A stretch of DNA of 64,000 bases, taken from the NCBI RefSeq assembly GCF_001677435.1, contig NZ_CP016268.1, forward strand, positions 62,001-126,000, given 5' to 3'. Each line of letters starts with the position of its first letter. Position 1 is the first letter of the stretch. The notes below the pieces were generated by a model. The model ran no database searches and had not been told where the DNA came from. It was given only the letters and a program-made list of their open reading frames with translations. The position numbers and the translations under genes are program-made. Source of the DNA: Woeseia oceani (lineage in GTDB: Bacteria > Pseudomonadota > Gammaproteobacteria > Steroidobacterales > Woeseiaceae). Below, one piece after another: positions 27,310 to 35,876 of the stretch.

Positions 27310-28710
27310 ATGCTGACAGCGCTGCTCGTACTGATCTACATAACGCCAGCCACGCTCGGTGTGTATCACGCGTTGCTCTACAAGCGTGATCCGCGGGCGG
27401 CGATGGGCTGGATCATGGCCTGCATCTTCGTGCCTTACGGCGGCCCGATCGCGTACTTCCTGTTCGGCATCAATCGGGTTCGTTCACGGGCACGTGGCCT
27501 GAAGCGTCGCTTGTTCTATGTCGGCTACGAAGTGGGCCAACGTGCCGCGGTGCATTCAGGCGAGGGGGAACCGGGGAAAAGCGGTGTCGGTTGGCGCATC
27601 ACCGGCCAGACCCTGACGGACGGCAATACCGTTACGCCGTTGTACAACGGCGACATCGCCTACCCGCAAATGCTCGATGCTATCGAACGCGCCAGCGAGC
27701 GCGTGTTCCTCGCGACCTACATTCTGAAAATGGACACGATCGGCACACAGTTCGCGGATGCTTTGCAGGCAGCGGTCGCGCGCGGTGTTGACGTACGGGT
27801 TCTGGTAGATGGCTTCGGTGAGCTGTATGCGTGGCCACGTCCTTCGCGAGCATTGCGCAAGCGAGGCATTGCAACCGCCAGGTTTTTGCCGCCGCGGCTG
27901 CTACCTCCCAGCGTCTATTTGAACATGCGCAATCACCGCAAGATCCTGATTGTCGATGACGCTGTTGCTTTTGCTGGCGGCATGAATATCAGCGACGACC
28001 ACGTCGAGACTGACCGCCGGAAACGCGATGTAACAGACGTGCATTTTTCAATCCGCGGACAGACCGTTGGCGAGCTTGCTGCCGTGTTTCTCGGTGACTG
28101 GAGTTTCGCTACCCGGGGCGAAGAGGATGAGGTGCCGAAGCAGGTGATGAAGCCACAAGGTGACATGCGTTGCCGGGTCGTTCCTGATGGCCCGAACGAG
28201 GCACTTGATGCGTTGGCCGTGACCATTCAGACCGTCATCAGTGCCGCGGAGCGTTCGGTCGACATCATGACACCGTACTTCCTGCCCAGTCGCGAATTGA
28301 TGGGTGCCATGGAATCGGCGGCGTTACGCGGGGTACGGGTACGACTGGTGTTGCCGGAGAAGAACAACCTGTTCTACGTGCACTGGGCACACCAGAATAT
28401 ACTTGCCGAGCTGCTGCGCTGGGATATCGAGCTTTGGTACCAGGAGCCACCGTTCTGTCACACCAAGCTGATTTGCATCGATAACGATTACACGCTGATC
28501 GGTTCCGCGAACCTCGATTCACGCAGCTTGCGACTCAACTTCGAGCTCGGCATCGAGGTCTTTTCCAGGGACCTCAACGCCGAACTCGCCGCGTATTTTC
28601 ACCGCGTTATTGCTACTGGTCGGCGCATCAACTACGACGAACTGGCCAATCGCTCCATGCCCGTGCGTTTGCGCGATTCCGCGGCGGCATTGTTCTCACC
28701 TTATCTTTGA
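27310..28710 (+). CDS. cls: Cardiolipin synthase (phospholipase D superfamily)
   Basis: 466 residues. Two N-terminal membrane helices (LIYITPATLGVY region and WIMACIFVPYGGPIAYFLFG) precede two phospholipase D domains. The HKD motifs are NHRKILIVDDAVAFAGGMNI (His209, Lys211) and CHTKLICIDNDYTLIGSANLDSRS (His384, Lys386). The protein condenses two phosphatidylglycerols, or PG with a second phospholipid, into cardiolipin at the inner membrane. The ATG at 27310 is chosen because it matches the ClsA-type start; a TTG at 27295 would add five residues. The 3' end faces nhaD with only 13 nt between. Which of the cls types (A, B, C) it is closest to is not resolved, but the two helices favour ClsA. 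Confidence 0.9.
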   Translation: MLTALLVLIYITPATLGVYHALLYKRDPRAAMGWIMACIFVPYGGPIAYFLFGINRVRSRARGLKRRLFYVGYEVGQRAAVHSGEGEPGKSGVGWRITGQTLTDGNTVTPLYNGDIAYPQMLDAIERASERVFLATYILKMDTIGTQFADALQAAVARGVDVRVLVDGFGELYAWPRPSRALRKRGIATARFLPPRLLPPSVYLNMRNHRKILIVDDAVAFAGGMNISDDHVETDRRKRDVTDVHFSIRGQTVGELAAVFLGDWSFATRGEEDEVPKQVMKPQGDMRCRVVPDGPNEALDALAVTIQTVISAAERSVDIMTPYFLPSRELMGAMESAALRGVRVRLVLPEKNNLFYVHWAHQNILAELLRWDIELWYQEPPFCHTKLICIDNDYTLIGSANLDSRSLRLNFELGIEVFSRDLNAELAAYFHRVIATGRRINYDELANRSMPVRLRDSAAALFSPYL

Positions 28711-28723
28711 GAAGCAACGCTGC

Positions 28724-30034
28724 CTATTGCAGCCACAGGTGCGTGGCGATGCTCGCCGCGTAGCCCAGTGCGATGAACGGCGTCCAGCGCAGGTGACTGA
28801 AGAACGTGTACTTGCCGCGTGCCTGCCCCATCAACGCAACACCGGCCGCGGAGCCGACCGACAACAGGCTGCCGCCGACGCCAGCGGTCAGGGTGACCAG
28901 CAACCACTGATCAAGCCCCATTTCCGGTTGCATGTGCAATACCGCCACCATGACCGGAATGTTGTCCACTATGGCTGACATGACACCCACGAGTACGTTG
29001 GCCGTAGTTGGGCCGAGCTGGATGTACATGTAGCCGGACAGGTGCCCCAGGTATCCGATGAAGGACAGGCCACCAACGCTCATGATCACGCCGAAGAAAA
29101 ACAGCAGCGTGTCCCATTCCGCACGTGCAACTTCGCGGAAACTGTCGAACGGCACGACTTCGCCGGCGGAGTGATTGCCATGATCATGGGCGTTGAGCTT
29201 GTCATGCGTTACCCGCAGGTAGTAGCCGAACAACTTGAGGTACGCGAGGCCCGTAATCATGCCGAGGAATGGCGGGAGGTGCAGGAAATTGTGGAAACAA
29301 ACTGCTGTAGTGACGGTCAGCGCGAACAAGCCGATGACGCGCTTCGCGCCGCGGCGCATGACCACTACTTCGTTCTCTACGTTCTGCGCTTCGTTGCGCA
29401 CAGCGAATGACATGAACACCGCCGGCACCATGTAGTTCACGACGGATGGCACGAACAGTGCGAAGAATTCCGTGAAGCGTACGATCCCGGCCTGCCAGAC
29501 CATCAACGTGGTGATGTCGCCGAATGGGCTGAACGCGCCACCTGCATTGGCAGCGACCACGATATTGACGCAGCCGATAGCGATGAACCGGGGATTGCCG
29601 CGGCCAACCGCGAGGATCACCGCACACATGACCAATGCGGTGGTCAGGTTGTCGATGAGTGCCGACAGGAAGAAGCTGAGAACACCGGTTATCCAGAACA
29701 GCGCTTTGTAACTAAAGCCGCGCGACAGCAACTTGCTGCGCAACGCATCGAACACCAGCCGGTCACTCATCGTGTTGACGTAGGTCATTGCGGCAAGGAG
29801 AAACAGGAACAGTTCGGCGAATTCCGTGAGGTACTCGCGTACTGCCTCATCAAGTAATTCGTGTTCCCCGGTCTGCGCGTAATACACGCCGATCACGGCC
29901 CAGATGATGCCGGCGGCGAGCATGACAGGCTTTGATTTTCGCAGGTGGGTAAATTCTTCGGTGATGACGAACGCGTAAGCGACGACAAATACGACCAGGG
30001 CGGTAATTCCAACCCAGTGTCCGGTCAGGTCCAC
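28724..30034 (-). CDS. nhaD: NhaD-type sodium:proton antiporter
   Basis: About 436 residues with ~12 hydrophobic helices. Characteristic NhaD motifs include AIDNL-type and GDITT segments: LSALIDNLTTALVMCAVILA, NAGGAFSPFGDITTLMVW and the later SAIVDNIPVMVAVL. It exchanges Na+ or Li+ for protons at the inner membrane, important in alkaline or saline habitats. Start placed at a GTG (30034) with GGAG 8 nt upstream; another GTG at 30043 would overlap that Shine-Dalgarno. Standalone gene; the 125-nt region upstream, toward the divergent... neighbour at 30160, contains no recognised cation riboswitch. Confidence 0.93.
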   Translation of the reverse strand: MDLTGHWVGITALVVFVVAYAFVITEEFTHLRKSKPVMLAAGIIWAVIGVYYAQTGEHELLDEAVREYLTEFAELFLFLLAAMTYVNTMSDRLVFDALRSKLLSRGFSYKALFWITGVLSFFLSALIDNLTTALVMCAVILAVGRGNPRFIAIGCVNIVVAANAGGAFSPFGDITTLMVWQAGIVRFTEFFALFVPSVVNYMVPAVFMSFAVRNEAQNVENEVVVMRRGAKRVIGLFALTVTTAVCFHNFLHLPPFLGMITGLAYLKLFGYYLRVTHDKLNAHDHGNHSAGEVVPFDSFREVARAEWDTLLFFFGVIMSVGGLSFIGYLGHLSGYMYIQLGPTTANVLVGVMSAIVDNIPVMVAVLHMQPEMGLDQWLLVTLTAGVGGSLLSVGSAAGVALMGQARGKYTFFSHLRWTPFIALGYAASIATHLWLQ

Positions 30035-30159
30035 AATGCACACTCCATGATGTATGGCGACCGGAAACCTGCAGATTCTGTTAGTGGCCGGATTGCGCCA
30101 AAGGCGAAATAATCACACTGACGACCTTGGCCCGCAAGCCTTAATTGGTAGCGCGAAAG

Positions 30160-30969
30160 TCAGTTGGACGGTTCTATTTGTAACGGTTTGGCTGTGCTGT
30201 GATGTTCGCCCAGAGCCGCGCGAATGAAGTCGAGTACAACTTTCCAGGTTTTGTCCGTCGGGGCACCGACGCGGGCTTCATTCAGCATGGATGAACCGTG
30301 TACTCCCGGATCAGCGACATGGGTCTGATGACCTTGCTTGCGAAACAGTTCCAGTTGCAGCGGTACGCTTGGTGCCTGCATTTCACTGATCGGGCGCAGG
30401 GCCAGCATAGGTTGCGTGACTTGGTTGCTGTATTGCTCGGGCTGGCAACCTTCCATCGCATCGCCGGCCGCGGGTGAAAACGCGAGTACGGCGTCTATGT
30501 CATCCGCGTTTTCGGCAGCGAGGCGAATCGCGAGTGCGGCGGAATAGCTGCTGCCCCAGGCGACGCGCGGTCCGGTGAAGCCGTCGCTGTCTGCGAACCG
30601 GAGCGCCGCCTGCAGATCAGGATAAGCGTCGCAATAAGAAACATCGTCGTAGCTGTGCCGCTGCGCAGCAAAACGTTCCGAGGTGCGGTTGAACATGCCG
30701 AAACGGTCGCCACCCCGACGCTGGTCTATGGCGAGTGCGTGATAGCCCTCGGCCAGCAGGCGATCGACGAGCGGACCGTACTCACCACGCGCATCACCGC
30801 CGCCCTGATGAAACAGCAGAATCAGTGGCGCGTCTTTTGGTCGATCCGGCGCAAGATAGAGGTCGCCGTATATCAGCACCCCGTCGCTGGTTTCGAAATC
30901 GACTTCGACTCCGGTCGCGCCCGCCATGGTTGCGACGAGCAGTAACGCTATCGATGTTGAAAGCCGCAT
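30160..30969 (-). CDS. Exported alpha/beta hydrolase (dienelactone-hydrolase-like)
   Basis: 269 residues with signal peptide (ending ATMAGA). The fold is seen as LILLFHQGGGDARG (oxyanion loop), IDQRRGGDRFG, nucleophile elbow VAWGSSYSAALAIR and the catalytic His in DPGVHGSSML. An early Asp-rich turn near SFSPAAGDAME is also family-like. Such enzymes hydrolyse esters or act as dipeptidyl-type peptidases; the DLH-like profile does not settle the substrate. GGGGA lies 8 nt before the ATG at 30969. Transcribed in the same direction as nhaD, 125 nt upstream of it, so the two may or may not be one unit. Confidence 0.84.
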   Translation of the reverse strand: MRLSTSIALLLVATMAGATGVEVDFETSDGVLIYGDLYLAPDRPKDAPLILLFHQGGGDARGEYGPLVDRLLAEGYHALAIDQRRGGDRFGMFNRTSERFAAQRHSYDDVSYCDAYPDLQAALRFADSDGFTGPRVAWGSSYSAALAIRLAAENADDIDAVLAFSPAAGDAMEGCQPEQYSNQVTQPMLALRPISEMQAPSVPLQLELFRKQGHQTHVADPGVHGSSMLNEARVGAPTDKTWKVVLDFIRAALGEHHSTAKPLQIEPSN

Positions 30970-31087
30970 GCCGAATGTCCCCGATACTGTGCTGCAGTGA
31001 TTCCGACTGAAAAACGCCGTAATCGTTCAGTGCCACAGCCGGCGTGACGTTACATCGAAAGTGTACTGACGTGATTGAGCGCCTCGC

Positions 31088-31822
31088 TCAGAATCGGTAC
31101 GCGGCCCCAAGACCGACGAAACTGTCCGGCGCACGGTCATTCAGTCCGAGGCCGAGGTGCACATCAAACTGCAAATCAGCGGAGCGCAAGAAAGTCATGC
31201 CACCGTTCAGATTGTGCTGCGGTCCGCCGTCTTCGGGGTAGGTGCCAAAGTACTCGAGGTACGCACCGCAGCCGCGACACCGGTCACTCACCGGCAGGCT
31301 GATACCAATGCCATTGCTGATGGCGGATTGCTCGTCGAACTCGGAGAGCAGCACCGTGCCGAACAGGTTGATACGGCCGTTATGCGCCCAGAACAGCCCG
31401 AGGGTCGGGTCAACTTCATCGCTGCTGAATTCATCGTCGCCGACCGGCAACGACAGCGACGCGAACACGCCGATAGGCGTGGTGGCTGCGTCGTCGGTCA
31501 GTTGCCATTTGACGCCGACACTTGCGTCAGTAGTGCCCGTGAAGCTGCCCGGTCCGGTATCCACTTCGTTAAACCCCGCCCAGCTGAACTGGACTTCGGC
31601 GCGTTCACCGGCACCGTAGCGCAGCAGCAATAACGGCAACGTATGCGCATCCTGCGCACTATTGATGCGCTGATACTGGTAGCCGACTTCGACTTGCCAG
31701 CGCCGGTAGTCGAGCGTCAACGGCGATGAGCTGAAGCCCGGGCGCTCGGCATTGATGTTGTCCTCGGCAATAGCGGTGACACTGAACAACAATGTCAGGA
31801 CTGGAATGATCGATTTCACCAT
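31088..31822 (-). CDS. Outer-membrane beta-barrel protein (MetA-pathway transporter-like)
   Basis: About 244 residues with a signal peptide (LLFSVTAIAE). The mature protein begins INAERPGFSSSPLTLDYRRWQVEVGYQY, the hallmark of the transporter/phenol MetA-degradation family, and continues with alternating amphipathic strands through GVFASLSLPVGDDEF and ends VGLGAAYRF with a C-terminal Phe, as in outer-membrane beta-barrels recognised by the BAM machine. It is likely a small barrel involved in uptake of hydrophobic compounds, a family-level inference. AGGGAG lies just before the ATG at 31822; upstream in-frame codons have no signal. The 265 nt upstream to the next gene shows no recognised feature. 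Confidence 0.8.
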   Translation of the reverse strand: MVKSIIPVLTLLFSVTAIAEDNINAERPGFSSSPLTLDYRRWQVEVGYQYQRINSAQDAHTLPLLLLRYGAGERAEVQFSWAGFNEVDTGPGSFTGTTDASVGVKWQLTDDAATTPIGVFASLSLPVGDDEFSSDEVDPTLGLFWAHNGRINLFGTVLLSEFDEQSAISNGIGISLPVSDRCRGCGAYLEYFGTYPEDGGPQHNLNGGMTFLRSADLQFDVHLGLGLNDRAPDSFVGLGAAYRF

Positions 31823-32087
31823 GGTCTCCCTGCGGTCGGGCGTAGTGTGGCTGCAGGCAATGGGCAAAGCAATGACTCGCGGCCGTGCGGAGCCTCAGTT
31901 GCCGCACAAGCATCATCGCGGTCTCAGCCGCCTTTTTCGCTGCACAGGGTCGGGCGTAAGCCACTGCCGACCTGTTGCAAGCGATCCGCTCGTCTGCGGA
32001 TCGCACCCGCTGGAATTTTCCCCTACCATACGGCGTCCTGTCCGCTACTGAATACCGCGACCGCTCGCGCGGGAACGGCCGAGATCG

Positions 32088-32627
32088 ATGTTTCTAACGC
32101 TTGTACGCTATCTGCGCAAAGACAGGCCGCCAGCGCGGCCACCCGAGCCGGCACGCATACTGGGCCAGCAGAACTTACGACAGGGCATCCTGGTGTCCTT
32201 GCTGATGGCGGGGTTGGCGATGGCCCTTTGGGTTTACGTGGCACTCGTGTTCGACAAGTACTTCCCATGGGTGTCGATGCTGCAAGGCATCTTGATAGGT
32301 CTTGCCATGCGCCGCGGTGGCCGTGGTGTCGACTGGCGGTTCCCGCTGGCCGCAGCCGTGATTACGGCCGCGGCAGCGGCCGCCGGCAGCTTTCTGGTGG
32401 CCCTGTTCCTCACCGGCCGGGAGTTCGGCACCGGCGCACTGGAACTGGTCAACGAAATATCGACGCACACTGTAGCTACTTTTTACACCCGTGAGTTCGG
32501 CATTATCGGTGTTATCTACATGCTGTTCGCCGCCTGTTTGGCGGCGTTCTATGCCAATCGTCGTTTGAGTACGGCGGAGGCGGTAGCGCTTCGGCGCTTG
32601 CGGCATGGCGGCGCTAATCAGAGGTAG
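32088..32627 (+). CDS. Small multi-pass membrane protein, unknown function
   Basis: 179 residues with a basic, Pro-rich N-terminus (RKDRPPARPPEPARILGQQN) followed by four hydrophobic stretches: about 33-53, 58-74, 83-110 (an Ala-rich run) and 140-157. A conserved-looking LGQQNLRQGILVS and EFGTGALELVNEI lie between. No family is recognised; a permease or DUF of the inner membrane is likely. Its stop is two bases before the start codon of the glutathione transferase, and the Shine-Dalgarno of that gene (GAGG) lies over the stop codon of this one, so the two are co-translated in an operon. Confidence 0.6.
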   Translation: MFLTLVRYLRKDRPPARPPEPARILGQQNLRQGILVSLLMAGLAMALWVYVALVFDKYFPWVSMLQGILIGLAMRRGGRGVDWRFPLAAAVITAAAAAAGSFLVALFLTGREFGTGALELVNEISTHTVATFYTREFGIIGVIYMLFAACLAAFYANRRLSTAEAVALRRLRHGGANQR

Positions 32628-32629
32628 GT

Positions 32630-33250
32630 ATGCACGAAAACCTGTGCGTTTACGGTGATTCCCGTTCCGGCAATTGCTACAAATTGCAATTGCTGTGCGC
32701 TGAGCTCGGCCTGGACTACGAGTGGCGCGAAGTCGACATTCTGGCCGGAGAAACGCACAGCAAAGAATTCTTGCGGATGAACCCGAACGGCAAGATTCCA
32801 TTGCTGCTGGTCGATAACGACTATTGCCTGCCGGAATCCAACGCGATCATGAGCTACCTCGCGGAGGGCAGCGCGCTGGTGGGTACCGACAGGCGGCAAC
32901 GGGCCGACGTACTCAGCTGGATGTTTTTCGAGCAGTACAGTCACGAGCCGTACATCGGCACGGCGCGGTTCATTATCAAGTACCTCGGCAACCCGCCGGA
33001 GCGCCGGCAGGCGCTGGAAGAAAAGCAGCAAGGTGGCTACCGCGCGCTCAACATACTTGAGCAGCAACTCGGTACGCGGGACTTCATGACTGGCGATGCG
33101 TTCACCCTCGCCGACATTGCCCTGTTTGCCTACACCCACGTGGCCGGTGAAGGCGGGTTCGATCTCAGTAACTATGCCGCGATCAATGCATGGTTTGAGC
33201 GTATTCGTTCGCGGCCGGCCTTCGTCCCGATGAGCGCTCCGGCCACCTGA
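32630..33250 (+). CDS. Glutathione S-transferase family protein
   Basis: 206 residues with a thioredoxin-like N-terminal domain, including the start CVYGDSRSGNCYKLQLL (catalytic Ser or Cys candidates in SRSGNC) and the glutathione-gamma-glutamyl binding motif LPESNAIMSYLAEG, and an all-helical C-terminal domain with FTLADIALFAYTH, the usual N-capping box. These cytoplasmic enzymes conjugate or isomerise with glutathione. Preceded by GAGG and two bases after an unidentified membrane gene; a GST-kappa/HCCA-isomerase follows 48 nt downstream, so the three form a probable glutathione-linked operon. Physiological substrate unknown. Confidence 0.88.
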   Translation: MHENLCVYGDSRSGNCYKLQLLCAELGLDYEWREVDILAGETHSKEFLRMNPNGKIPLLLVDNDYCLPESNAIMSYLAEGSALVGTDRRQRADVLSWMFFEQYSHEPYIGTARFIIKYLGNPPERRQALEEKQQGGYRALNILEQQLGTRDFMTGDAFTLADIALFAYTHVAGEGGFDLSNYAAINAWFERIRSRPAFVPMSAPAT

Positions 33251-33298
33251 GCGTGGCCTGACGCTGTCCGTTGTCAATATCGCAACCGAGTATCGCCA

Positions 33299-33880
33299 AT
33301 GTCGAAACGCGTGGAGTTCTTTTTCGATTACGTCAGCAGTTATTCCTATCTCGCGAACAGTCAGTTGGCGACTCTGGGTGCCGACGAAATCGTGTACCGG
33401 CCGATGTTACTCGGTGGTGTCCTGAAGGCCACGGGCAATACGCCGCCTATGCAGGTGCAGGCGCGGGGAAACTACCTGGTTCGCGATCTGCAGCGCTGGG
33501 CCGATCACTACCAGGTGCCGTTCCGCATGAACCCGCTGTTTCCGCAGAACACGCTCAAAGCCTTACGCCTGGCGTTGGTAGCGAAGCGTGCAGGGCGGTT
33601 CGAAGCTTTGCACCAACCCATGTTCGATGCGATCTGGGTGCATGGCCGCGATCTGAGCGACGACGCGGTGTTGCTGGATCTCGTGACGCGCGCCGGGCTG
33701 GATCCGGAACAGAGCCTGCAACAGTGTGCCGAAGATTCGATTAAAGCGGAGCTTCAGGCGAATACCGACGAGGCCGTATCCCGCGGTGCATTCGGTGCCC
33801 CAACCCTGTTTGTGAACGGTGAGATGTATTTCGGCAATGACCGGCTCGACTTTGTACGTGCCGCTCTCGCGTCGCGCTGA
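33299..33880 (+). CDS. 2-hydroxychromene-2-carboxylate isomerase (DsbA/GST-kappa family)
   Basis: 193 residues. Starts KRVEFFFDYVSSYSYLANSQL, the signature of HCCA isomerase/GST-kappa proteins, with the catalytic Ser in SSYSYL, and carries the late motif SRGAFGAPTLFVNGEMYFGNDRL with the conserved cis-Pro region and glutathione loop. Naphthalene-type HCCA isomerases act in aromatic catabolism, but many homologues in bacteria without such pathways are general glutathione-dependent oxidoreductases. In this window no aromatic-degradation genes surround it, so a glutathione-linked role is more likely. Forms the last gene of a three-gene plus-strand set. Confidence 0.87.
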   Translation: MSKRVEFFFDYVSSYSYLANSQLATLGADEIVYRPMLLGGVLKATGNTPPMQVQARGNYLVRDLQRWADHYQVPFRMNPLFPQNTLKALRLALVAKRAGRFEALHQPMFDAIWVHGRDLSDDAVLLDLVTRAGLDPEQSLQQCAEDSIKAELQANTDEAVSRGAFGAPTLFVNGEMYFGNDRLDFVRAALASR

Positions 33881-33885
33881 ATGCC

Positions 33886-34977
33886 TCAGGCGGGCAGGTA
33901 ATCCTTGCTGACATCGTGCTGGGTCGGGACGCGCGCCAGTTGCAGGTCAACGAGTTCCTGTATTTGCCGGGGCGCATCACTGTCAGCGACATAGGCGTGC
34001 GGCGCACGCCGTAGCAAGCGCCAGTCGCCTGTTTTGAGCACGCGCACGAGGTGCTCCATATTGATGCGAATGGCCTCGACGTACGGATTCTGGCCGCTGA
34101 ACAGTACTTCGATATAGCGGTAGGCGCGGTTGAACTTGGACTGCAATCGGGTCTTCAACACGTGCTGATAGAAATCCGGGGTCTTCTTGAGCAAATCCAC
34201 GCCGGATTCGTAGCGCACCGAAAAGTGGCCGGGTCGCGAATGTTCGACGGCAATACCGCCCAGCACAAATTCCTTGTAAAGGCTGTCACGGCATTTCTCC
34301 AGGTAACAGCGATCCGCCATTTGCGCTATCAGGTCGGCGGTGCCGAGCAGGTGCCCGCAGATGGAGTCACGGGGGTCATCGAGTTCAATCTTGTCGATAT
34401 CCAGTTCGTAGCCCGTGAAATGGACGATCATGCTGGCTACGGCGACGTCCCGGGCCAAACCAAGCTCGGGCAGGTAACGCCGCAGAAAATCCGCGCTGCG
34501 GGACACGTGCTGCTGGGTCAGCTGGGCGCCGTTGTGAAACTCCTTGTCACGGTCTGCGTGACGAATGTAGCCGGAGTCATGAAACAGTGACGTGATGATA
34601 GTCATCTGTGCACGGTCCGCGCCGAGACGGTCGGCTTCGTCGGCGCTTTGTTCATAGCCGGCGACCAGGCGGGCTAGCGCCAGGGTCATGTCCAGCGTGT
34701 GCTGCATGTCGTGGTAGGTCGTGTCACAACCCACGTACCCGGGAAACTGTCCTGAGAACAAGCGCTCGAAATCGTAAAAGGCGAGCCAGAGCTTGTCGAA
34801 CGGCGCACCGGGGTAGGTTGCAGAGAACAACTCGCGTACTGCTTTGCGCACCGCGTGCGGGTTGCTCACCTGTACTGTATTGGTGACGTCATAGTCGTTG
34901 CGCCGATCGTGGGACAAGATTCTGCTCTTGTTCTTATCGTTATCTGGCCGCAGCTTTAACGCTGTTGCATTACTCAC
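33886..34977 (-). CDS. HD-domain phosphohydrolase (cyclic-nucleotide-phosphodiesterase-like)
   Basis: 363 residues. A HD metal site is visible: TTYHDMQHTLDMTLALARL (first His/Asp), TSLFHDSGYIRHADRD (the HD pair), and further His residues in VHFTGYEL and GTADLIAQMADR. The YHDMQHTxDM pattern recalls class I cyclic-nucleotide phosphodiesterases (YHN..HA.DV) more than the HD-GYP type, which lacks this order and would show HDxGK and GYP. The N-terminal ~50 residues are polar and probably disordered. The C-terminus has no DNA-binding or membrane domain. The GTG start at 34977 has AGGAG 9 nt upstream. It may hydrolyse a signalling nucleotide, but this is inferred from the motif only. Confidence 0.75.
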   Translation of the reverse strand: MSNATALKLRPDNDKNKSRILSHDRRNDYDVTNTVQVSNPHAVRKAVRELFSATYPGAPFDKLWLAFYDFERLFSGQFPGYVGCDTTYHDMQHTLDMTLALARLVAGYEQSADEADRLGADRAQMTIITSLFHDSGYIRHADRDKEFHNGAQLTQQHVSRSADFLRRYLPELGLARDVAVASMIVHFTGYELDIDKIELDDPRDSICGHLLGTADLIAQMADRCYLEKCRDSLYKEFVLGGIAVEHSRPGHFSVRYESGVDLLKKTPDFYQHVLKTRLQSKFNRAYRYIEVLFSGQNPYVEAIRINMEHLVRVLKTGDWRLLRRAPHAYVADSDAPRQIQELVDLQLARVPTQHDVSKDYLPA

Positions 34978-35108
34978 GACCGTTTACTCCTGACTGGAAA
35001 CTGCGCACGCCGGCTGGCTGCTTATCAGTCCGGGGAGTAATGATACATCGGGAGAGGGAGTCGGTGACGGCCATATTACCGAAATATGTCACATCGGCGG
35101 GGATACTG

Positions 35109-35876
35109 TCACACGCGAAATTCGGCAATTACCGGGGTGTGATCGGAGGGCCGTTCCCAGCTCCGTGGTTCGCGATCCACATAACTGGCATTGCAGTAGG
35201 GCGCCAGAGCGCTACTGGCCAGAATCAGGTCGATACGCAGGCCGGCATTGCGTCGAAAACCGGCAGCACGGTAGTCCCACCAGCTGTAGGCGGCCTCCGG
35301 CTGATCGAATTCGCGAAACACATCGACGAGGCCCAGTGCGGTTAATTCGCCAAGTGCCGCACGTTCCGCCGGGCTGCAAAGTACGTCGTCGCCCCATTTG
35401 TCCGGATCGTATACATCCCGGTCTTCCGGGGCGATATTGAAGTCACCCAGCACGACCAGACGTTCATGCTGCGCCAATTCCGCCGCCAGCCAGTCCCGCA
35501 ATGCTGCCAGCCAGCCGAGCTTGTAGGCGTATTTGTCCGAGCCCACGCTCTGCCCGTTGGGAACATACAGGTTAACGACCCGGATGCCGTTGATGGTGGT
35601 CGCCAGTACCCGCCGCTGCGGGTCATCCAGGCCCGGGATGTCCGTGATTACGTCGTGCATGGACGCGCGGGCAATATTGGCAACCCCGTTATAGGTCTTC
35701 TGGCCACTCGCCAGAGCGTGATAGCCCAGTTCCGCGAACGCGTCGACGGGGAAGGCCTCGGAGACCAACTTGATCTCCTGCAAGACCAGCACATCGGGCT
35801 GCGCACTTTGCAGCCACTCGGTGACTTGCGGCAGGCGAACCTTCAGCGAGTTCACGTTCCAGGTGGCAATTTTCAT
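35109..35876 (-). CDS. xth: Exodeoxyribonuclease III
   Basis: 255 residues, matching bacterial exonuclease III length. It starts [15 protein letters not shown] and carries Glu34 in LQEIK, the Tyr/Asp/Asn active site near VNLYVPNGQ and LGDFNIAPEDRD, and the final SDHTPVIAEF. The enzyme cuts at abasic sites and degrades the 3' end of duplex DNA, in base-excision repair. The stop of prlC lies across its start (4-nt overlap), so the two genes are translated from one minus-strand transcript, with prlC first. Confidence 0.94.
   Translation of the reverse strand: MKIATWNVNSLKVRLPQVTEWLQSAQPDVLVLQEIKLVSEAFPVDAFAELGYHALASGQKTYNGVANIARASMHDVITDIPGLDDPQRRVLATTINGIRVVNLYVPNGQSVGSDKYAYKLGWLAALRDWLAAELAQHERLVVLGDFNIAPEDRDVYDPDKWGDDVLCSPAERAALGELTALGLVDVFREFDQPEAAYSWWDYRAAGFRRNAGLRIDLILASSALAPYCNASYVDREPRSWERPSDHTPVIAEFRV

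Noticed and set aside
30035-30159. Cation (Na+/Li+) riboswitch before nhaD
   Set aside because: No arrangement of stems matching known nhaA-I, nhaA-II or similar leaders was found; the region has only weak local pairings.
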